Shown here: in pieces, positions 12,373 to 24,506 of the stretch
Position numbering within the stretch: position 1 is the first letter of the stretch
Layout of the letters: each line of letters begins with the position of its first letter
Source of the DNA: Pseudocercospora fijiensis CIRAD86
Lineage: Eukaryota > Ascomycota > Dothideomycetes > Mycosphaerellales > Mycosphaerellaceae
NCBI RefSeq assembly: GCF_000340215.1
Contig: NW_006921549.1
Span: 124,001 to 188,000, forward strand
DNA: 64,000 bases
Reading direction: 5' to 3'
Notes under the pieces: model-generated
Database searches by the model: none
Told to the model about the DNA's origin: nothing
The model's input: the letters and a program-made list of their open reading frames with translations, nothing else
Position numbers and translations under genes: made by a program

Positions 12373-12931
12373 CTATACTACTATAGGATATAACCTAGCT
12401 ATACTATAATAGCTACCGCTTAAGGCTAAGCGCTAAGGAAGGGAAGCCGGTTAATCGGAAATACTAGCGGCTATAAAACGAGTATAGAAGATACGAGAAA
12501 TCTATTCTAGGATAGCCGATAAGTTAAAGAAAGCATAGGCCTATTAAAAGACCTACTATAACAAGCATTATATACTAATAATCTTTAAATAAGGCGATAT
12601 AGTAATCCTAAATACTAAGAACCTCCCTATCCGTAAATACCCTTCCCTTAATAGCAAAATACGCCCTAAACTAGTACTACGGCCTATTAGCCCCTTCTAT
12701 ATCTAAGAACCGAAGGGCGATAGCTAGGCCTACTAGTTATAGCTTCTACTATACTATACTATCTATAATACCTTCTATATCTCCCTCCTTAAACTATATT
12801 ACTACCGCGAAGGTCCTAAAGAAGCCTCTACTAAGTATAAAGACGTATTAGCTAATAGCGAAGAACTATAGTATATAGAACGTATACTAAATAATCGGAC
12901 GAAAAATAGTAAGAAGCAGTACCTACTACGC
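12373..12931 (+). pseudogene. Chromovirus pol remnant: integrase C-terminus and start of chromodomain
   Basis: Plus-strand translation resembles the C-terminal part of element D pol: IADKLKKA (near 12505), a YYNKHY-like box, GDIVILNTKNLPIRKYP (near 12590), YTIYNTFYISLLKLYYYREG (near 12770), then a chromodomain start with ERILNNRTKNSKKQYLLRY ending at 12931. Element C's LTR cuts it at 12932, inside the chromodomain. The solo LTR borders it on the left. It is a different copy from D, in the opposite orientation, and is older than C. Confidence 0.75.
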
Positions 12932-13640
12932 TATTATAGTAGCTACCTAGAAAGCACCGATAAGTCCTATAAGCTAGCCGCTATACTATAAAGTAATATC
13001 GGATTTAAGTTGCCTTAGTATTAGGGGCCCCTAGCGAAGCAGGTCGCCTAGTTAGCCGCCTATTTAGCCGTATAACGTAATATCTTAGGGACTCCTACGG
13101 AGTCCGTATATAGTAGAACAATACGTTATATATTAATCTATAAACGACGGGACTATACTAAACTACGCCTACGCGTATATAGACGATAGTAAGCGAGATA
13201 TATAGAGTCGTCGGACAGATCCGAGTAGTAGGAAGGAACTAGAAGATAGGGAAGAGCTAGGAGAAACATATTTGCTTAAGAGCGGTTAAAAGAGTTCGTA
13301 TTCGCGCGCCGCGTAAGTTAGCTAGAAAACAAAGTCGCTATAAGATAGCGGATAAGCGGGATACGCGCGCGCGCTTAGCGCGTAGGGAAGGACCGGAAAG
13401 TAGAGGTTTACTAAGAAGTAAGCAAGTAAGATATATTTATCTACGCTTATACGTCGGACGCGCTATACGCCTATAGGGCGGGATACTAAGCAAGGGGCTT
13501 TCCCTCTAAGGTACCCTTCTTCCTTTCTTTATAGTTCGTCTTATATAGATAGTAGCTATATAAATTTAGTACTCCCTTTAGTTTAGTTTAAAGTTTAGTA
13601 TATATTCTTACTACTTAGCCTCTAACCCTTATATTATAAA
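12932..13640 (+). repeat. Element C 5' LTR (about 0.7 kb)
   Basis: Starts TATTATAGTAGCTACC (ancestrally probably TGTTATAG). It matches 26127-26550 plus 27537-27840, the same LTR split by an inserted DNA element. It contains a (CG)n-rich patch near 13365-13382. The left limit is set by divergence of flanks; the right limit (about 13625-13640) is uncertain. Confidence 0.8.
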
Positions 13641-13665
13641 CTACCTTAAAAACGCTTCTATTATA

Positions 13666-14960
13666 ATAGATACTCCGGAAGAGTAGATTTAAAATATAAG
13701 ACCTAACGAAGTATCCGATTTTTTAAGCTTAGTATAGAAGGAGATCCCTACTATACGCGAGCAACTAGATTACGCCTATACTACTAATCCGAAACTGCTC
13801 GCTAACCTACTTAAGGCCTATAAAGACGCTACTCGTTTCCTCTCGGTCTCTCGTACTAGCCTTAGTACTACTCTTAATAACGCGAATACCTCTATCGTAG
13901 AAAAAAAAGACAAAATAGGCCGCTTCTAGTTATAGCTCGCCTCTACTCGCCTAGGCGCCGCGGTACCCGCCTTATACCTATTTACGCCTACTTTAAATAA
14001 GAGTAAGAAACTTAGCGATCCCGAACGCTTTACCGGTAACTGTAAAGTCTACGAAGAATTTAAGATATAAGTTGAAATCCGCTTCTTCGCTAATACCGAC
14101 TACTATCTAACTAAAGCTTTAAAAACCGGATTTATATTCTCTCTACTTAGCGGCTCTATACTCGATTCCTAACGTAGCCTTTTAGAAAACGTAGAAACTA
14201 TAACGACGACTAGTATCTAGAAAGCCCTCGACGCTAGCTTCGGCGTCCTAGACTCTAAGTAAACTACGCGCCTAAACTTAGACAAACTTAAGTAAGTAAA
14301 TAAGACCTACTAAGAACGCTACGCCGCCTTCTAATACGAGATTAGGTACGCTAAATACCCCCTAGACGTCGCTAAGTAGATCTTAGTATATAGTCTTACC
14401 GAAGAAATAATATTATAAGTCCGCGATAAAGATACGGAGACTCTAGATATTACCGAACTATATGCCTTGCTTGTATATATCGATAATACGATTATAAGAC
14501 TCGAAACTTCGCGAAAATTATCGCTAACTACGAAGGCGCCTATACGAATACTAGCCGCTTTATATCGCCGTTCGCTACGCTACTATCGAAGTTATAGATA
14601 CCTTAGACGCCGGCTTTAGTACTAGCTCCTACTATAGCCCTAATACCGCTAGGCGCCTAGCCTACCGCCGAACCGATAGATTTAAGCGCTATCTCGCTCG
14701 GCGCCCGTCTACGCGCACTCCTAGTAAATAGTAAGATTTCGGAAGAAGAGAAGGAGCGCCGCCGTATAGTAGAAGCATATATCTACTATAGTATAAAAGG
14801 ATATATTACTCGCCTCTACCTATCTCTTATTAGTCGGCTAAATACTCTAACGATATAGCGAGTCGCCGCCGCGAATATTACGACTCTAGATACGCCTTTA
14901 CTAGCTAGCGCTACTCTACGCAGCTAGGGAAAAGCTTAAACCTTATATATAGTTGCTTAT
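13666..14960 (+). pseudogene. Element C gag, RIP-inactivated
   Basis: Begins at ATA GAT ACT CCG GAA GAG TAG (13666), read as a mutated ATG and a Trp-to-stop change, followed by a gag-like protein. A destroyed CCHC knuckle sits at 14778-14820: the frame reads YIYYSIKGYITRLY, where spacing suggests that Cys codons became Tyr (TGC/TGT to TAC/TAT). Codon phase at the knuckle differs from that at the start, so at least one indel lies between. The copy in C2 aligns throughout. Confidence 0.75.
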
Positions 14961-17372
14961 AAGGTTTATTCGTCCTAAAATTAAGAGTATCTACTACTAC
15001 CTTCCCTTTCTCTAGCTTAGCTATAGAGAAAGAGTTAGTTTGCAAGCCTCTCGTAGTAGAAAAGTTAATAGGAAATTAAAAGAAATTATTAAAAACTATA
15101 GCTCTTATTAATAACGGCGTAACCGGCTACTCGTTTATAGATTACGACTATACGAGGGAGCTCGGTTTAACGTTATAAGACCTTACGTACGCTTAGGAGT
15201 TAGAGATATTTAACGGTACAACCGCGGCCGCCGGTAAGGTAACCTAGATCTACTACTTATCTAATACTATTAATATACTAAATATATTTTGTTTTTTCTT
15301 ATAAAACTCGCGAAGACTTACCCCGTTATTCTTAGTCTTCCTTAGCTTAAAAAGTACAACCCGGTTATCGACTAGCCCTTCGAATCTCTATCCTTTATAA
15401 GTAAGTATTACGTAGAGTACTACTTTAGCGAATTTAGTTCTACCCCCGAGACTCCCCGAGATCGTACTATATTCGCTATTAGCGTAGCTACCTTCTCGCG
15501 TCTTACCTACGATAAACGTACTTAGATCTTCGCTACGATAATATAGGATATCGAGAAAGCTATCTAAAAGTTCGACGAAGAACCGACGGATCCGAGAACA
15601 GAACTACTAAAGGAGTATTAGTACTAACTCTACTAGTTTTAGAAGAAGAACGCTAATATTCTACCGCCGTACCGGCTAGGTATCGACTATAAAATCGAAT
15701 TAATCGATAGTAAGCCGCCGCTATATAGTCCTTTCTACTCTATATCTCGAGATAAGCTCCTCGTACTAAAGAAATACCTAGAAGACAACTTATAAAAGGG
15801 CTTTATCTGCCCTAGTTCCTCCGAAGCTACCGTACTAGTTATATTTGCCTAGAAACCTAGCGGAGGTCTCCGCTTCTACGTAGACTACTAGGGCCTTAAC
15901 GCGTTAACGAAAAAGAACCGCTATCTAATTTATTTTATAAACGAAACGCTCGAACGCCTTTTAAAAGCCTAGAACGCCTTTCGAAAGCCCTAAGCTCGAC
16001 GTAATCGCTACTTTTAACGCGATCTGTATTACTAAGGAAGACGAATAGCTAATAGCCTTCCGAACCTATTACGGCCTTTTCGAATACCTAGTCTTGCTAT
16101 TCGGACTCCGTAATAGGCCTAGTACGTTCTAATTCTATATTAACGATATACTTAAGGAGTTCTTAGACGCCTTCGTCTTAGTATATATAGACGATATCCT
16201 AATCTATAGTAAAACGAAAGCAGAATACTACAAATATATCGAAAAGGTACTTTAAAAACTCGAAGAAGCTAGACTATATATCGATATCGATAAGTGCGAA
16301 TTCTATAAATAAGAGGTAAAGTTCCTCGGCCTTATTATCTTTTTAGAAGATATCCGAATAGATCCTAGTAAAATCGAAGCCGTTCTAAACTAGGGAGTAC
16401 TACGAAACGTAAAAGAAGTCTAAGGCTTTTTCGGTTTCGCTAACTTCTACCGGAGATTTATACGGAATTTTAGCGGATTCGCCCGTCCTCTTATAGTACT
16501 TATATAGAAAGACGTTAAGTTCGAATAGTCTCTAGCCTATTAAGAAGCCTTCGACTAGCTACGATAAAGTTTTACGACCGTACCGATCCTATAGTACTTC
16601 GACTTCGATAAGGAAACGTATCTAGAAACCGATACTTCCGACGGTATAACTAGTACTGTTCTCCTTTAGCGAGCGACTCTAGAAGATATATAGCTATCCG
16701 TAGCCTACCTCTCTAAGAAAATATCCTCTATAGAGTATAATTACGATATCTACGATAAAGAACTCCTCGTAATCGTTAAGGCCTTCGAAGAATAGCGCCC
16801 GGAGCTTAAAGGCTCCGAATCGCCGATCTAGATTAGCTTAGATTATAAGAATCTCGTCTACTTTCTTAAAAGCAAAGTCCTTAGCTATAGGTAAGTACGC
16901 TAGAGTAAGTTTCTTTCCTAGTTTAACTTCGTAATCTAGTATACGCCCGGTAAAGGAAATTTATAGGCCGACGTACTTACGAGACGTAATAGAGACTCGC
17001 CGTTAGATCGAGGCCCGTAGCGTATAAAGAATAGTCTATCCTTAAAGAGTATAACCTAAGCTAGGAACTATACGAGCTCCTCGGAGATAACTTTACCGGC
17101 CTAGAGCCTCTTATAGTATCCTTCGTACTAATAGCCGCTCCCGCCTTTCTTAGAGATCTTAGATAATAGTAGCTCGGATAACGAAGATACGAGCTTAGAA
17201 GGCTCGGATAGCGACTAGGAAAGCGAGGAAGAAGCATAGAACCTCCTCGAACCTACTAAACTTAAGTAGTAGCTTACGACGGCGTACGCCGAAGACGCTT
17301 TTACTAAGGGCCTAATTTATACTTTATAGAACGAAGAACGGTTATACGAAAATGTTTCTCTCTCGGAGTACG
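14961..17372 (+). pseudogene. Element C pol, 5' part: protease, RT, RNase H, integrase start
   Basis: Protease: ALINNGVTGYSFID at 15101, where Asn stands for the usual catalytic Asp of DNG or [14 protein letters not shown] and LTKKNRY near 15880-15930, and an intact YIDD (VYIDDILIYS) at 16181. RNase H: LETDTSDG near 16623. Protease and YIDD share a phase, RNase H is in another, so small indels are present; a partial duplication at 15955-15995 (AGAACGCC and CGAAAGCCC repeated) is one. Integrase is cut by D at 17372. Confidence 0.82.
17368..17372. repeat. Target site duplication of element D, left copy (GTACG)
   Basis: GTACG precedes the left LTR of D and recurs at 24502-24506 directly after the right LTR. 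The sequence on both sides joins into the integrase of element C. Confidence 0.92.
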
Positions 17373-17569
17373 TATAAGAAGGGTATATTAGCAGGTAGAT
17401 AGGGTAGTAGTAGGTACGAGTAGTATTCGATAAGGAACTAGGAGGAGAGGGAGGAAGGTAGGCAAGTTAGCCTATTACTAAGCGCCAAGCCCTGCCTAAG
17501 GCATCGAGACCCTAGCTTTACTCGAGCCCGGTTACATACTAATTACGTATAACCTCTTTGGTCCTAATA
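17373..17569 (-). repeat. Element D 3' LTR (197 bp; left end)
   Basis: Aligns without gaps with 24305-24501; the few differences (for example GTAGG versus GCAGG and CGTAT versus CATAT) are transitions. Ends read TATAAG and CCTAATA, consistent with TG...CA ends after RIP. In minus orientation it is the 3' LTR, since integrase lies on its side. Confidence 0.92.
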
Positions 17570-17592
17570 CACGCTTCCCTTCTAAAGGCCGC
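17570..17592 (-). promoter_or_regulatory. Element D polypurine tract
   Basis: On the minus strand AGAAGGGAAGCGTG directly precedes the 3' LTR, a purine-rich run in the expected place. Confidence 0.6.
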
Positions 17593-18795
17593 GCCCTTAT
17601 AGCCGGTCTTTGTTCTAGTCTTAACCTCTATTGCTACTAACTTAGCAGGTCTAATAAGCCGCTTAGTCCGCGCTAAATTGAACGTATAACTACCGATTAT
17701 GTAACTATATTAAACCTCACCTCTAATATAGCACAATGTCTAACTCTAACTACGCTATCCCTATATACAATAAACTATAAAGTAATATATATCTATAAGA
17801 ATTGAGGGCCTTCGACTAATTATAATACGAGCGCGTCTTCCCTACTATAATAGGTAGACGTACGAGGTATTACAGCCCTACCTCCGCTCTAAGTAATATC
17901 GTACCGAGTTCTTTGCGTCTACTCTTAAAAGACCTAGCAATGTCCGCTTCCGAGGGTTTATCCGCTTCCGAGGGTTATTGTTCTTATTATTCGTAGTTTC
18001 GCTAGCCCTAATTAGCTAGGTTTAGCAGCCTTTAAGTGTCAATCTTATCTTATCTTTTCAAAAAACTCAGTTCTTCTAGTTTCTATAGGTAAAGGCTATT
18101 GTAAGTGTAGTAGTAGAGGTTCGCTTCGCTTAAAGGGTCGGAAAGATCGAGGAGTAACCTATTGTCCGTAATATCGACCCCGGCTAGCTTAGCTCTATAG
18201 TTTTTGCCCTTAGTTAGTTAGTCTATTAGTCTACTTAATCTTTTAAGCGGCTTAAAGTTTGACTTAGCCTTAAAGTTTTGATCAAAGTTTTGATTAAGGG
18301 TGCCTTAGGCTCGTAGTGTAGGTAAGGTTGTGTCTATAGGCGTAGTAACAATAGCAAGTAATATTAACAATAGCAGCGCTAGTCGTCTTAGCGCTAACTT
18401 TACCTTCTTCTAATTTCCTTCTTTAACTAATAATAACTCGGCAACACCGTTACTAACATAGCTATATCCTTCCTTCCTTAACTAGTAACATACCCCGTAA
18501 TACTGTTACTAATATAGCCGCGCCGGCCGCGCCGATTGCCTAGGCCTCGAGGCCTCGACGGAATAAGGGAACAAGAGGGGGACCTATAGGGCGCGTTAGT
18601 AAAGAGGTAGAATCCTTAAAAGAGTAGGCAATTAGTTAACGCGTCGTAGCGCGCTTATTAATACTCGGTACGCGTTTACTATAGTAGTATAGTCTTATTG
18701 CCTCTTATTGCTAACAATTGCTTGCAGCTAATTAGTTAGCTAATAGTACCCCGGGGGTAGTATTAATCCTAGGCTTAGTAGTAATATTATAGGCA
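17593..18795 (-). other. Element D 3' untranslated stretch, no gene seen
   Basis: About 1.2 kb between the probable pol stop (18796) and the 3' LTR. I see no coding character. It holds the palindrome at 18741-18765 and, at 17945-17980, a short repeat of CCGCTTCCGAGGGTT. Confidence 0.6.
18741..18765. repeat. CCCCGGGGG palindrome, copy in chromovirus D
   Basis: TAATAGTACCCC then GGGGGTAGTATTA: arms of 12 bases around a central G with one mismatch. It starts about 30 bp downstream of the probable D pol stop. It closely resembles the palindromes at the ORF borders of family A/B although D is otherwise unrelated in sequence. Confidence 0.85.
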
Positions 18796-21700
18796 TTATA
18801 AGCTCTTAGCCTTCTTCGTGTTCTTTACGCTAGTCTAATACTTATCTAACAACTTAGTTATGTCTTTAAAAGAGGCTTTAGCTTCCTACAAGTCCTATTT
18901 AGGTAAATAGCCCTACTATCTTAATAGGTACTCCTTCTTGCCCTACCTAGTCCGATGCTTTAGGATACGTTCTATAGACTACAGCTCTTTACTATTAGCT
19001 AAGACTTCTTCTAACTTAGCAGGCGCTTTATCGCCTTCGCGCTAGTAGTATAGTTTAAGGAGGGAGATATAGAAGGTGTTATAGATAGTATAATAGGGTA
19101 GAAGCTATAACTAGTAGGCCTAGCTATTGCCCTTCGGTTCTCGGATGCGAAATAGGCTAATGTATCTTAGTGCGAGCTTAGGCCTTGTTTTACTATTAGG
19201 CGATAGGTGTTTGCGTATGCGGAGGTTCTTAGTGCTAAGTATAACTATGTCGCCTTGTTTAAAGGTTATTAGTGTATAACGCTTATCGTAGTAGGCCTTT
19301 TAGTATTCTTAAGCCTTTGTTAACTTCTTAGCTATCTTAGTATAGATTTCTCGCATCTTCTAGACACGTTCTATTACCGCTAGTGTCTCTAGTACTTGAC
19401 GCGCCTCCCTTTCCTTACGCTCGGCCTCGAGCGAGGTAAATAGATCTTATAGTAACGCGGCGTTTTGACCTATTATAGCTATATATAGTGAAACCTTAGT
19501 TGATAAGTGTATACTATTGTTGTATACGAATTCTGCAGGCTATAGGAGATTGACCTAATCCTTAGGATTCTCGTTAATATAACTGCGCAGGTACTGCTAT
19601 AGGGTAGCATTCTGCCTCTCTATTTGACCGTTAGTCTATAGATAGAAGGCTGTTAATAGCCGATGCTTTAGTCTTAGCTGTAGGCATATTTCGCTCTAGT
19701 AGTGCGATATGAATGTCGAGCCCCTATCGGAGACTATCCCCTTAGGGGTTCCCTAATAGGTATAGAAGATGTTAGTCTATAGCGCCTCTACTATATTAAT
19801 AGCAGTCCAATCCTTGCGCGCCGGGATATATCGAGCGCCTTTAGTAAATCGATCTACTACAACAAGGATAGTATTATATACGTCCTTGCTGCCCCTACGC
19901 TTAGTAGGCGGAAGGCCTATAATAAAGTCTATTATTAGCTTAGCAAATAGCTTCTTTAGAATAGGGAGCGAAGACAACTCGCCGAACGGCAAGTGCTTCG
20001 GTGCTTTAACTCGCTAGCATACTATATAGGTCTGTATATACTCCTTTATATACCGCTTACTATTTAGCTAGTAGTATGTACGCGATAGTAACTCGTGCGA
20101 CCTCTCTATGCTATAGTAACTAGCGAGTTTACTATTATAGTGCCTCTTTAAAAGCTCTTATCTAATCGATTGTTTAGCGGGGACATAGTATCTGCCCTTA
20201 AACTTCAAGTAACCTTTATCGTCGATCGACTAATTGTTATTACTCTTACTAGATCGAGTCGCCCGTCTACTTACAAGCTTATTAATGCGCTCGATAGCAA
20301 AGGCGTCCCTCTACTAAGCACGTAACAGCTTATCTATAAACGATTAACTATCCCTATTTATAAGGTCATTTAATAGCACCCTCGCTATCGAACGAGGTAC
20401 GCATTGTATACATCTAATAGTACTAGCAGCCGGAACTACTATAACCTCTTCTATAGTACTATCGCTATATAGGCTATTACTATAGATAGCAATGTCTTTA
20501 ATCGAGTTATTATAGCTCGAGCGATCTACGTCCTTTCTAACGCGCACTAGAAGAACGACAACTCCGCTATAGTATTTGTTGCCGCCGTAGAGTCCGGAAG
20601 TCCGCTTATCCTACGCTTGCTTATTAACAATACGGGCTATAGCAATCTTATACTATAGGGTTGGAAACAAAGAATTGATGTGTTAGGTCTCGCTATCGTA
20701 ATTAGGTCGCCTCGATAGGCTATTAGTAGGGTTGCTTACGCCTAGCCGATATAATATATTAAAATCAGACCTAGCGAGGTAGACGGCCTATCTAGCCTAT
20801 CGACCTATAACCCTAGTAACCTTAGTAATGCTACGGAGGTTGTTATAGTCTATATAGACCTAAATAGTGTGCTATATACTATCGAGATAGTGCCTCTAAT
20901 ATTTAAAGGCCTCGATAATAGCTAGGAGCTCTTACTCGTAGGTCTCGTAGCGACGCTCTATATTAATTATCTTCCTCGAGAAGAAGGCAATCGGGTACTA
21001 GTAGGTATTATTAGCCTGCTATAACATAATAGCTAATATAGCGAACTGTAAAGCGTTAGTCTTAATTCGGATCTACTTGTTTAGTACGAAATAGTGTAAT
21101 AAGGGGACTTTAGTAAAGCGTCGCTTTAGACCGTTAAAAGCGGCTTATACTCTATTAGTCTATTTGAACTCCCTAGTCGGGTTGGCCTTAGTTTTAGTAA
21201 GCTTAGTTAGTAGCATTACATGCCTCGAATAGCCCTTAATAAATCGGCGATAGAAGTTAGTAAAACCGAGGAACGACTATAGCTCCTTAATTAACGTAGG
21301 AATAGGCTATTTAGTAATGGTTTTAATCCGATTAGGATTAGCCTTAACACCCTCAGTTAATACGAGGAAGCCGAGGAATAATACCTCTTTTATAGTAAAG
21401 GTGCATTTAGAAGGCTTATAATATAAGCTATAGGCTCGTAGGCGATCGAGTACCTTACGGACTATAGCCTAGTGCTCCGCAATGTTAGGTAAGTGTGTAT
21501 AAACTAAGATATTATCTAGGTAAACTATATAGAGGTGATCTAATAGGCCTAATAGGGCCCGATTAATATAGGACTAGAATATAGTAGGGGTATTAGCTAG
21601 CCCAAATGGCATAACTAAGTACTCGAAATAGCTATAGCGAGTGCGAAAGGCTATCTTCTATTTATCGCCCTTACGAATACGAATGCGGTAATAGGCGTCC

Positions 21701-22600
21701 TTAATATCTAATATAGTATAGTAGTAGGTACCCGAAAGGCGATCGAGGGTCTTATTAATAAGAGGGAGTAGATAGCGGTCTTTAATAGTAATAGCATTAA
21801 GCCTACGATAGTCGACATATAGGCGTAGGCTACTATCCTTCTTTAGTACGAACAGGATAGGGGCGCTAGTAGGGCTGTTACTATACCGTATCCGGCTATT
21901 AGCTAGGTTTTCCTCTAGATACTTACGTAACATAGCAAGCTCTCGTTTACTAAGGTTGTAGAGGGGCCTAAAAGGAACCTCCTTGCCCTCTATAATATCA
22001 ATCTTATAATCCGTCTCTTTAAATATAGGCAATGTCGATGCTAGGTAGTGTTTAAACACATTAATGTAGGTCTTTCGGATAGGCTCTAGTATACGAGTAA
22101 GCTAATTAGGATTATTAGGGGGCATAGGTTCATCGTTATTACTACCGAGCAAATCGGTAGTCGGATTAGCTAAGGCGGAGGCTAGTGTTAGGTTGCTAAT
22201 AAACAGGACCCTAATATCGTTAGGGCACTCGCTAATATTAATGTGTTTAATGTCCTCCTTCCTAGCGATTCTAAATCGCTACTTCTAGAGGCCTAGGTCT
22301 ATAGCTATAGCGTAGTACTTAAGAACAGGGTTGCTAATAACAATAGTAGCTCCCCTATATAGGTTGTCTATATCTACTACGTAGGCAGTAAAGTCTAGTA
22401 GGCGTTTATTTCCGAGGTCGTCCTTTAGAACTATAGGAACATAGTAGGCCCTATAGGTCAAGTACCGAGCGTTATTAAACTAAGTAAGGGTTAGTAGGTT
22501 AGTCTTCGGCAGTTATCGAAGGTCTAATTGCTTAGCTAGGCGATAGCTAATAAGGGCACTAACTGAATTTCCTAGATCTAGTATAACCTTAGTTTAATAG
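18796..22600 (-). pseudogene. Element D pol: protease, RT, RNase H, integrase, chromodomain; RIP-inactivated
   Basis: One codon phase (first bases divisible by 3) holds from protease to chromodomain. Protease: VILDLGNSVSALIS near 22578. RT: open at 21658-22059 (SRIRYSNSPTSAPILFVLKK, then LYVDYRRLNAITIKDRY), with the catalytic box near 21505-21530 reading YLDN for YLDD. Integrase: open at 19777-19992 (DFIIGLPPTKRRGSKDVYNT, then VVVDRFTKGARYIPA). Chromodomain: ERILKHRTR at 18972, then GKKEYLLR, the usual site for targeting heterochromatin. The probable end is TAA at 18798-18796. Trp and Gln codons are stops throughout. Confidence 0.9.
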
Positions 22601-24160
22601 GTAGTGCCCTTCGTGTCCTATATAAGGTAGGAGCGTATTATAGCTAGCACAATGTCGATAGTCTTACGCCGTACGAGGCTAACAGTTAGTGCGGCGCTTA
22701 CTCTTTTTTCGAAGGTTAGCCTATAGGGGTAGCGTTAGCCGCTAAGAGGTGCTTTCGGTGTTTAGCGGAAGTATAGTCAATTCGGGCCTAGTCCTTAGGT
22801 TTATTATATTAGCCTAGTAGATAGCTAGTACTATTACAATTGAAGCACTTCAATCCGGTTAGTAGACTACCGTAGCTGTTGTTATTGTTAGCAGAGCGGT
22901 TAGCATTATAGGGATACGAGCCCCTTCTACGGCCCCTATCGCGGCCTCCTCTATATAGCCGCCGGCTACGGCCTCTTCTACGATCGTTACTGTTCCTATT
23001 GTTAGCATTATTGTCCTAGTAGGAACCTTAGTTTACTCCGCGGCTACGGTTGCTACGGTTAGTACTAGCTAGTCGGATCCTCGATTCTAGTCGTTATTAG
23101 AGCTAAATAGCCCGTTCGGCTATTTCTACTTCGACTATAAATTAAATACATATTAGATTAGCTTGTTCAAATACACGGCGACGGTCTAATTCGAGGATAA
23201 GCTCCTATCTAAGTTTTAGGCGTATCTCGGAGATCTATATAGAATTAGTCTTAGGCGGAAGGTCGTCTTTAAGGGTTTTTAAATAGGCCTCGAATAAGCG
23301 AGCCGATTAATTAGTCTTCTACTTAGCTCGAAGATATAGGTCCTAAGTATATTGTTGCCTTAGTATAGGGTTTCTAAGGGTGTCTAGTATAATAGTTTTG
23401 TAGGTCTGCTACTAAACAGTAGTCTAGTTATTAAGGGAGTCGAAATAGTTATCCTATATGCGCTTTAGGTCGCTATTGATATACTATATAGCGTAGACAA
23501 CTAGTAAATAGTCGTCTAGAAGAGCCCTCGGTACATTTCGTTAGTTAAGCTTACAATCGCGTATATAATTATTGTATTGCTTGCGACTAGAGCCGTTAAA
23601 TACGGTACAGTCCTTAAGCTTAGCATCCTTCTTTTAGGTAGGTAGTAAAGAAGGTCCCGCTATTAGTTTAGTTATCGGGGCTTCCTAAAGGCGACGGAGC
23701 TCGAGGAGGTTATCCTTTAGCTATTGTTCTTAGCGTAGGGCAGTAAGCCTGTTCTAAGTAGCTTTTTAAAGTCTCGCTACTAGTTAAGGACTAAAGGCTA
23801 GCTAGCTATATCGTCGATTGACAATGTTATTAAGAATGTCGTTAATAGGCAATCCTAGGTTATTACCTAGAATTATAGGTTCTTTAGTAGGCTTAGTAGT
23901 AGGCTCTTTAGTAGGAGGCACTTTAGCAGGTGCTTTAGTAGGCACTTTAGTAGGCACCGTGCTACTAGCGTTGTCGTTACTAGCGCAGCTAGCGGCAGTA
24001 CGGTTATTGTTTCGTAATAAGCCGGCTATTATAATAGGGGGTAACACTAATAATGTATTATTAGCCCCTAAGATGCGGATATAGCGGAATTAGTAGATAT
24101 TAGTCTAGTACGATTGACTTAGTATAATAGGCCGTATAGAAGGCCTTGCTTAATAATTAG
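22601..24160 (-). pseudogene. Element D gag, RIP-inactivated
   Basis: Minus-strand gag in a phase different from pol. The open piece 23802-24047 has Pro/Thr/Lys repeats (VPTKVPTKAPAKVPPTKEP) and shares its phase with the zinc knuckle near 22847 (GLKCFNCNSTSYLLG; later His and Cys lost). An Arg/Asn/Gly-rich run precedes the knuckle. The phase change from gag to pol between 22845 and 22600 equals a -1 shift, as in many gypsy elements, though an indel would look the same. The start was not identified. Confidence 0.8.
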
Positions 24161-24304
24161 TACGGTTGTTTCGATAGAATAGTACGTATAGGTCCCGTTC
24201 TTCGGGCGCAATATAGTTAGATTAGTCTTGTTCGTAGCTATACCGCTAAAAGCTTAAAATAAGAACTATCTAGCTGCTACCCTTAAAGGGTAGATCGAAT
24301 ACTA

Positions 24305-24501
24305 TATAAGAAGGGTATATTAGCAGGTAGATAGGGTAGTAGTAGGTACGAGTAGTATTCGATAAGGAACTAGGAGGAGAGGGAGGAAGGCAGGCAAGTT
24401 AGCCTATTGCTAAGCGCTAAGCCCTACCTAAGGCATCGAGACCCTAGCTTTACTCGAGCCCGGTTATATACTAATCACATATAACCTCTTTAGTCCTAAT
24501 A
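24305..24501 (-). repeat. Element D 5' LTR (197 bp; right end)
   Basis: Partner of 17373-17569. Gag is on its left, so in minus orientation it is the 5' LTR. GTACG follows at 24502. Confidence 0.92.
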
Positions 24502-24506
24502 GTACG
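24502..24506. repeat. Target site duplication of element D, right copy (GTACG)
   Basis: Second copy of the 5-bp duplication; element C integrase resumes here. Confidence 0.92.

Larger units (their letters stand above)
17373..24501 (-). mobile_element. Element D: complete chromovirus (Ty3/gypsy with chromodomain), 7.1 kb
   Basis: Two 197-bp LTRs, a GTACG target duplication, and minus-strand gag, protease, RT, RNase H, integrase and a C-terminal chromodomain. It is inserted in the integrase of element C. All coding parts carry RIP stops. Between pol and the 3' LTR it has about 1.2 kb without a gene, starting with a CCCCGGGGG palindrome like those of family A/B. Confidence 0.92.

Noticed and set aside
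19769..20017. Plus-strand open frame of 82 codons
   Set aside because: It lies antisense to the integrase of element D, which is clearly the real gene on the minus strand.
23818..24084. Plus-strand frame of 88 codons rich in Gly, Val and Leu
   Set aside because: Antisense shadow of the Pro/Thr/Lys repeats in D gag.
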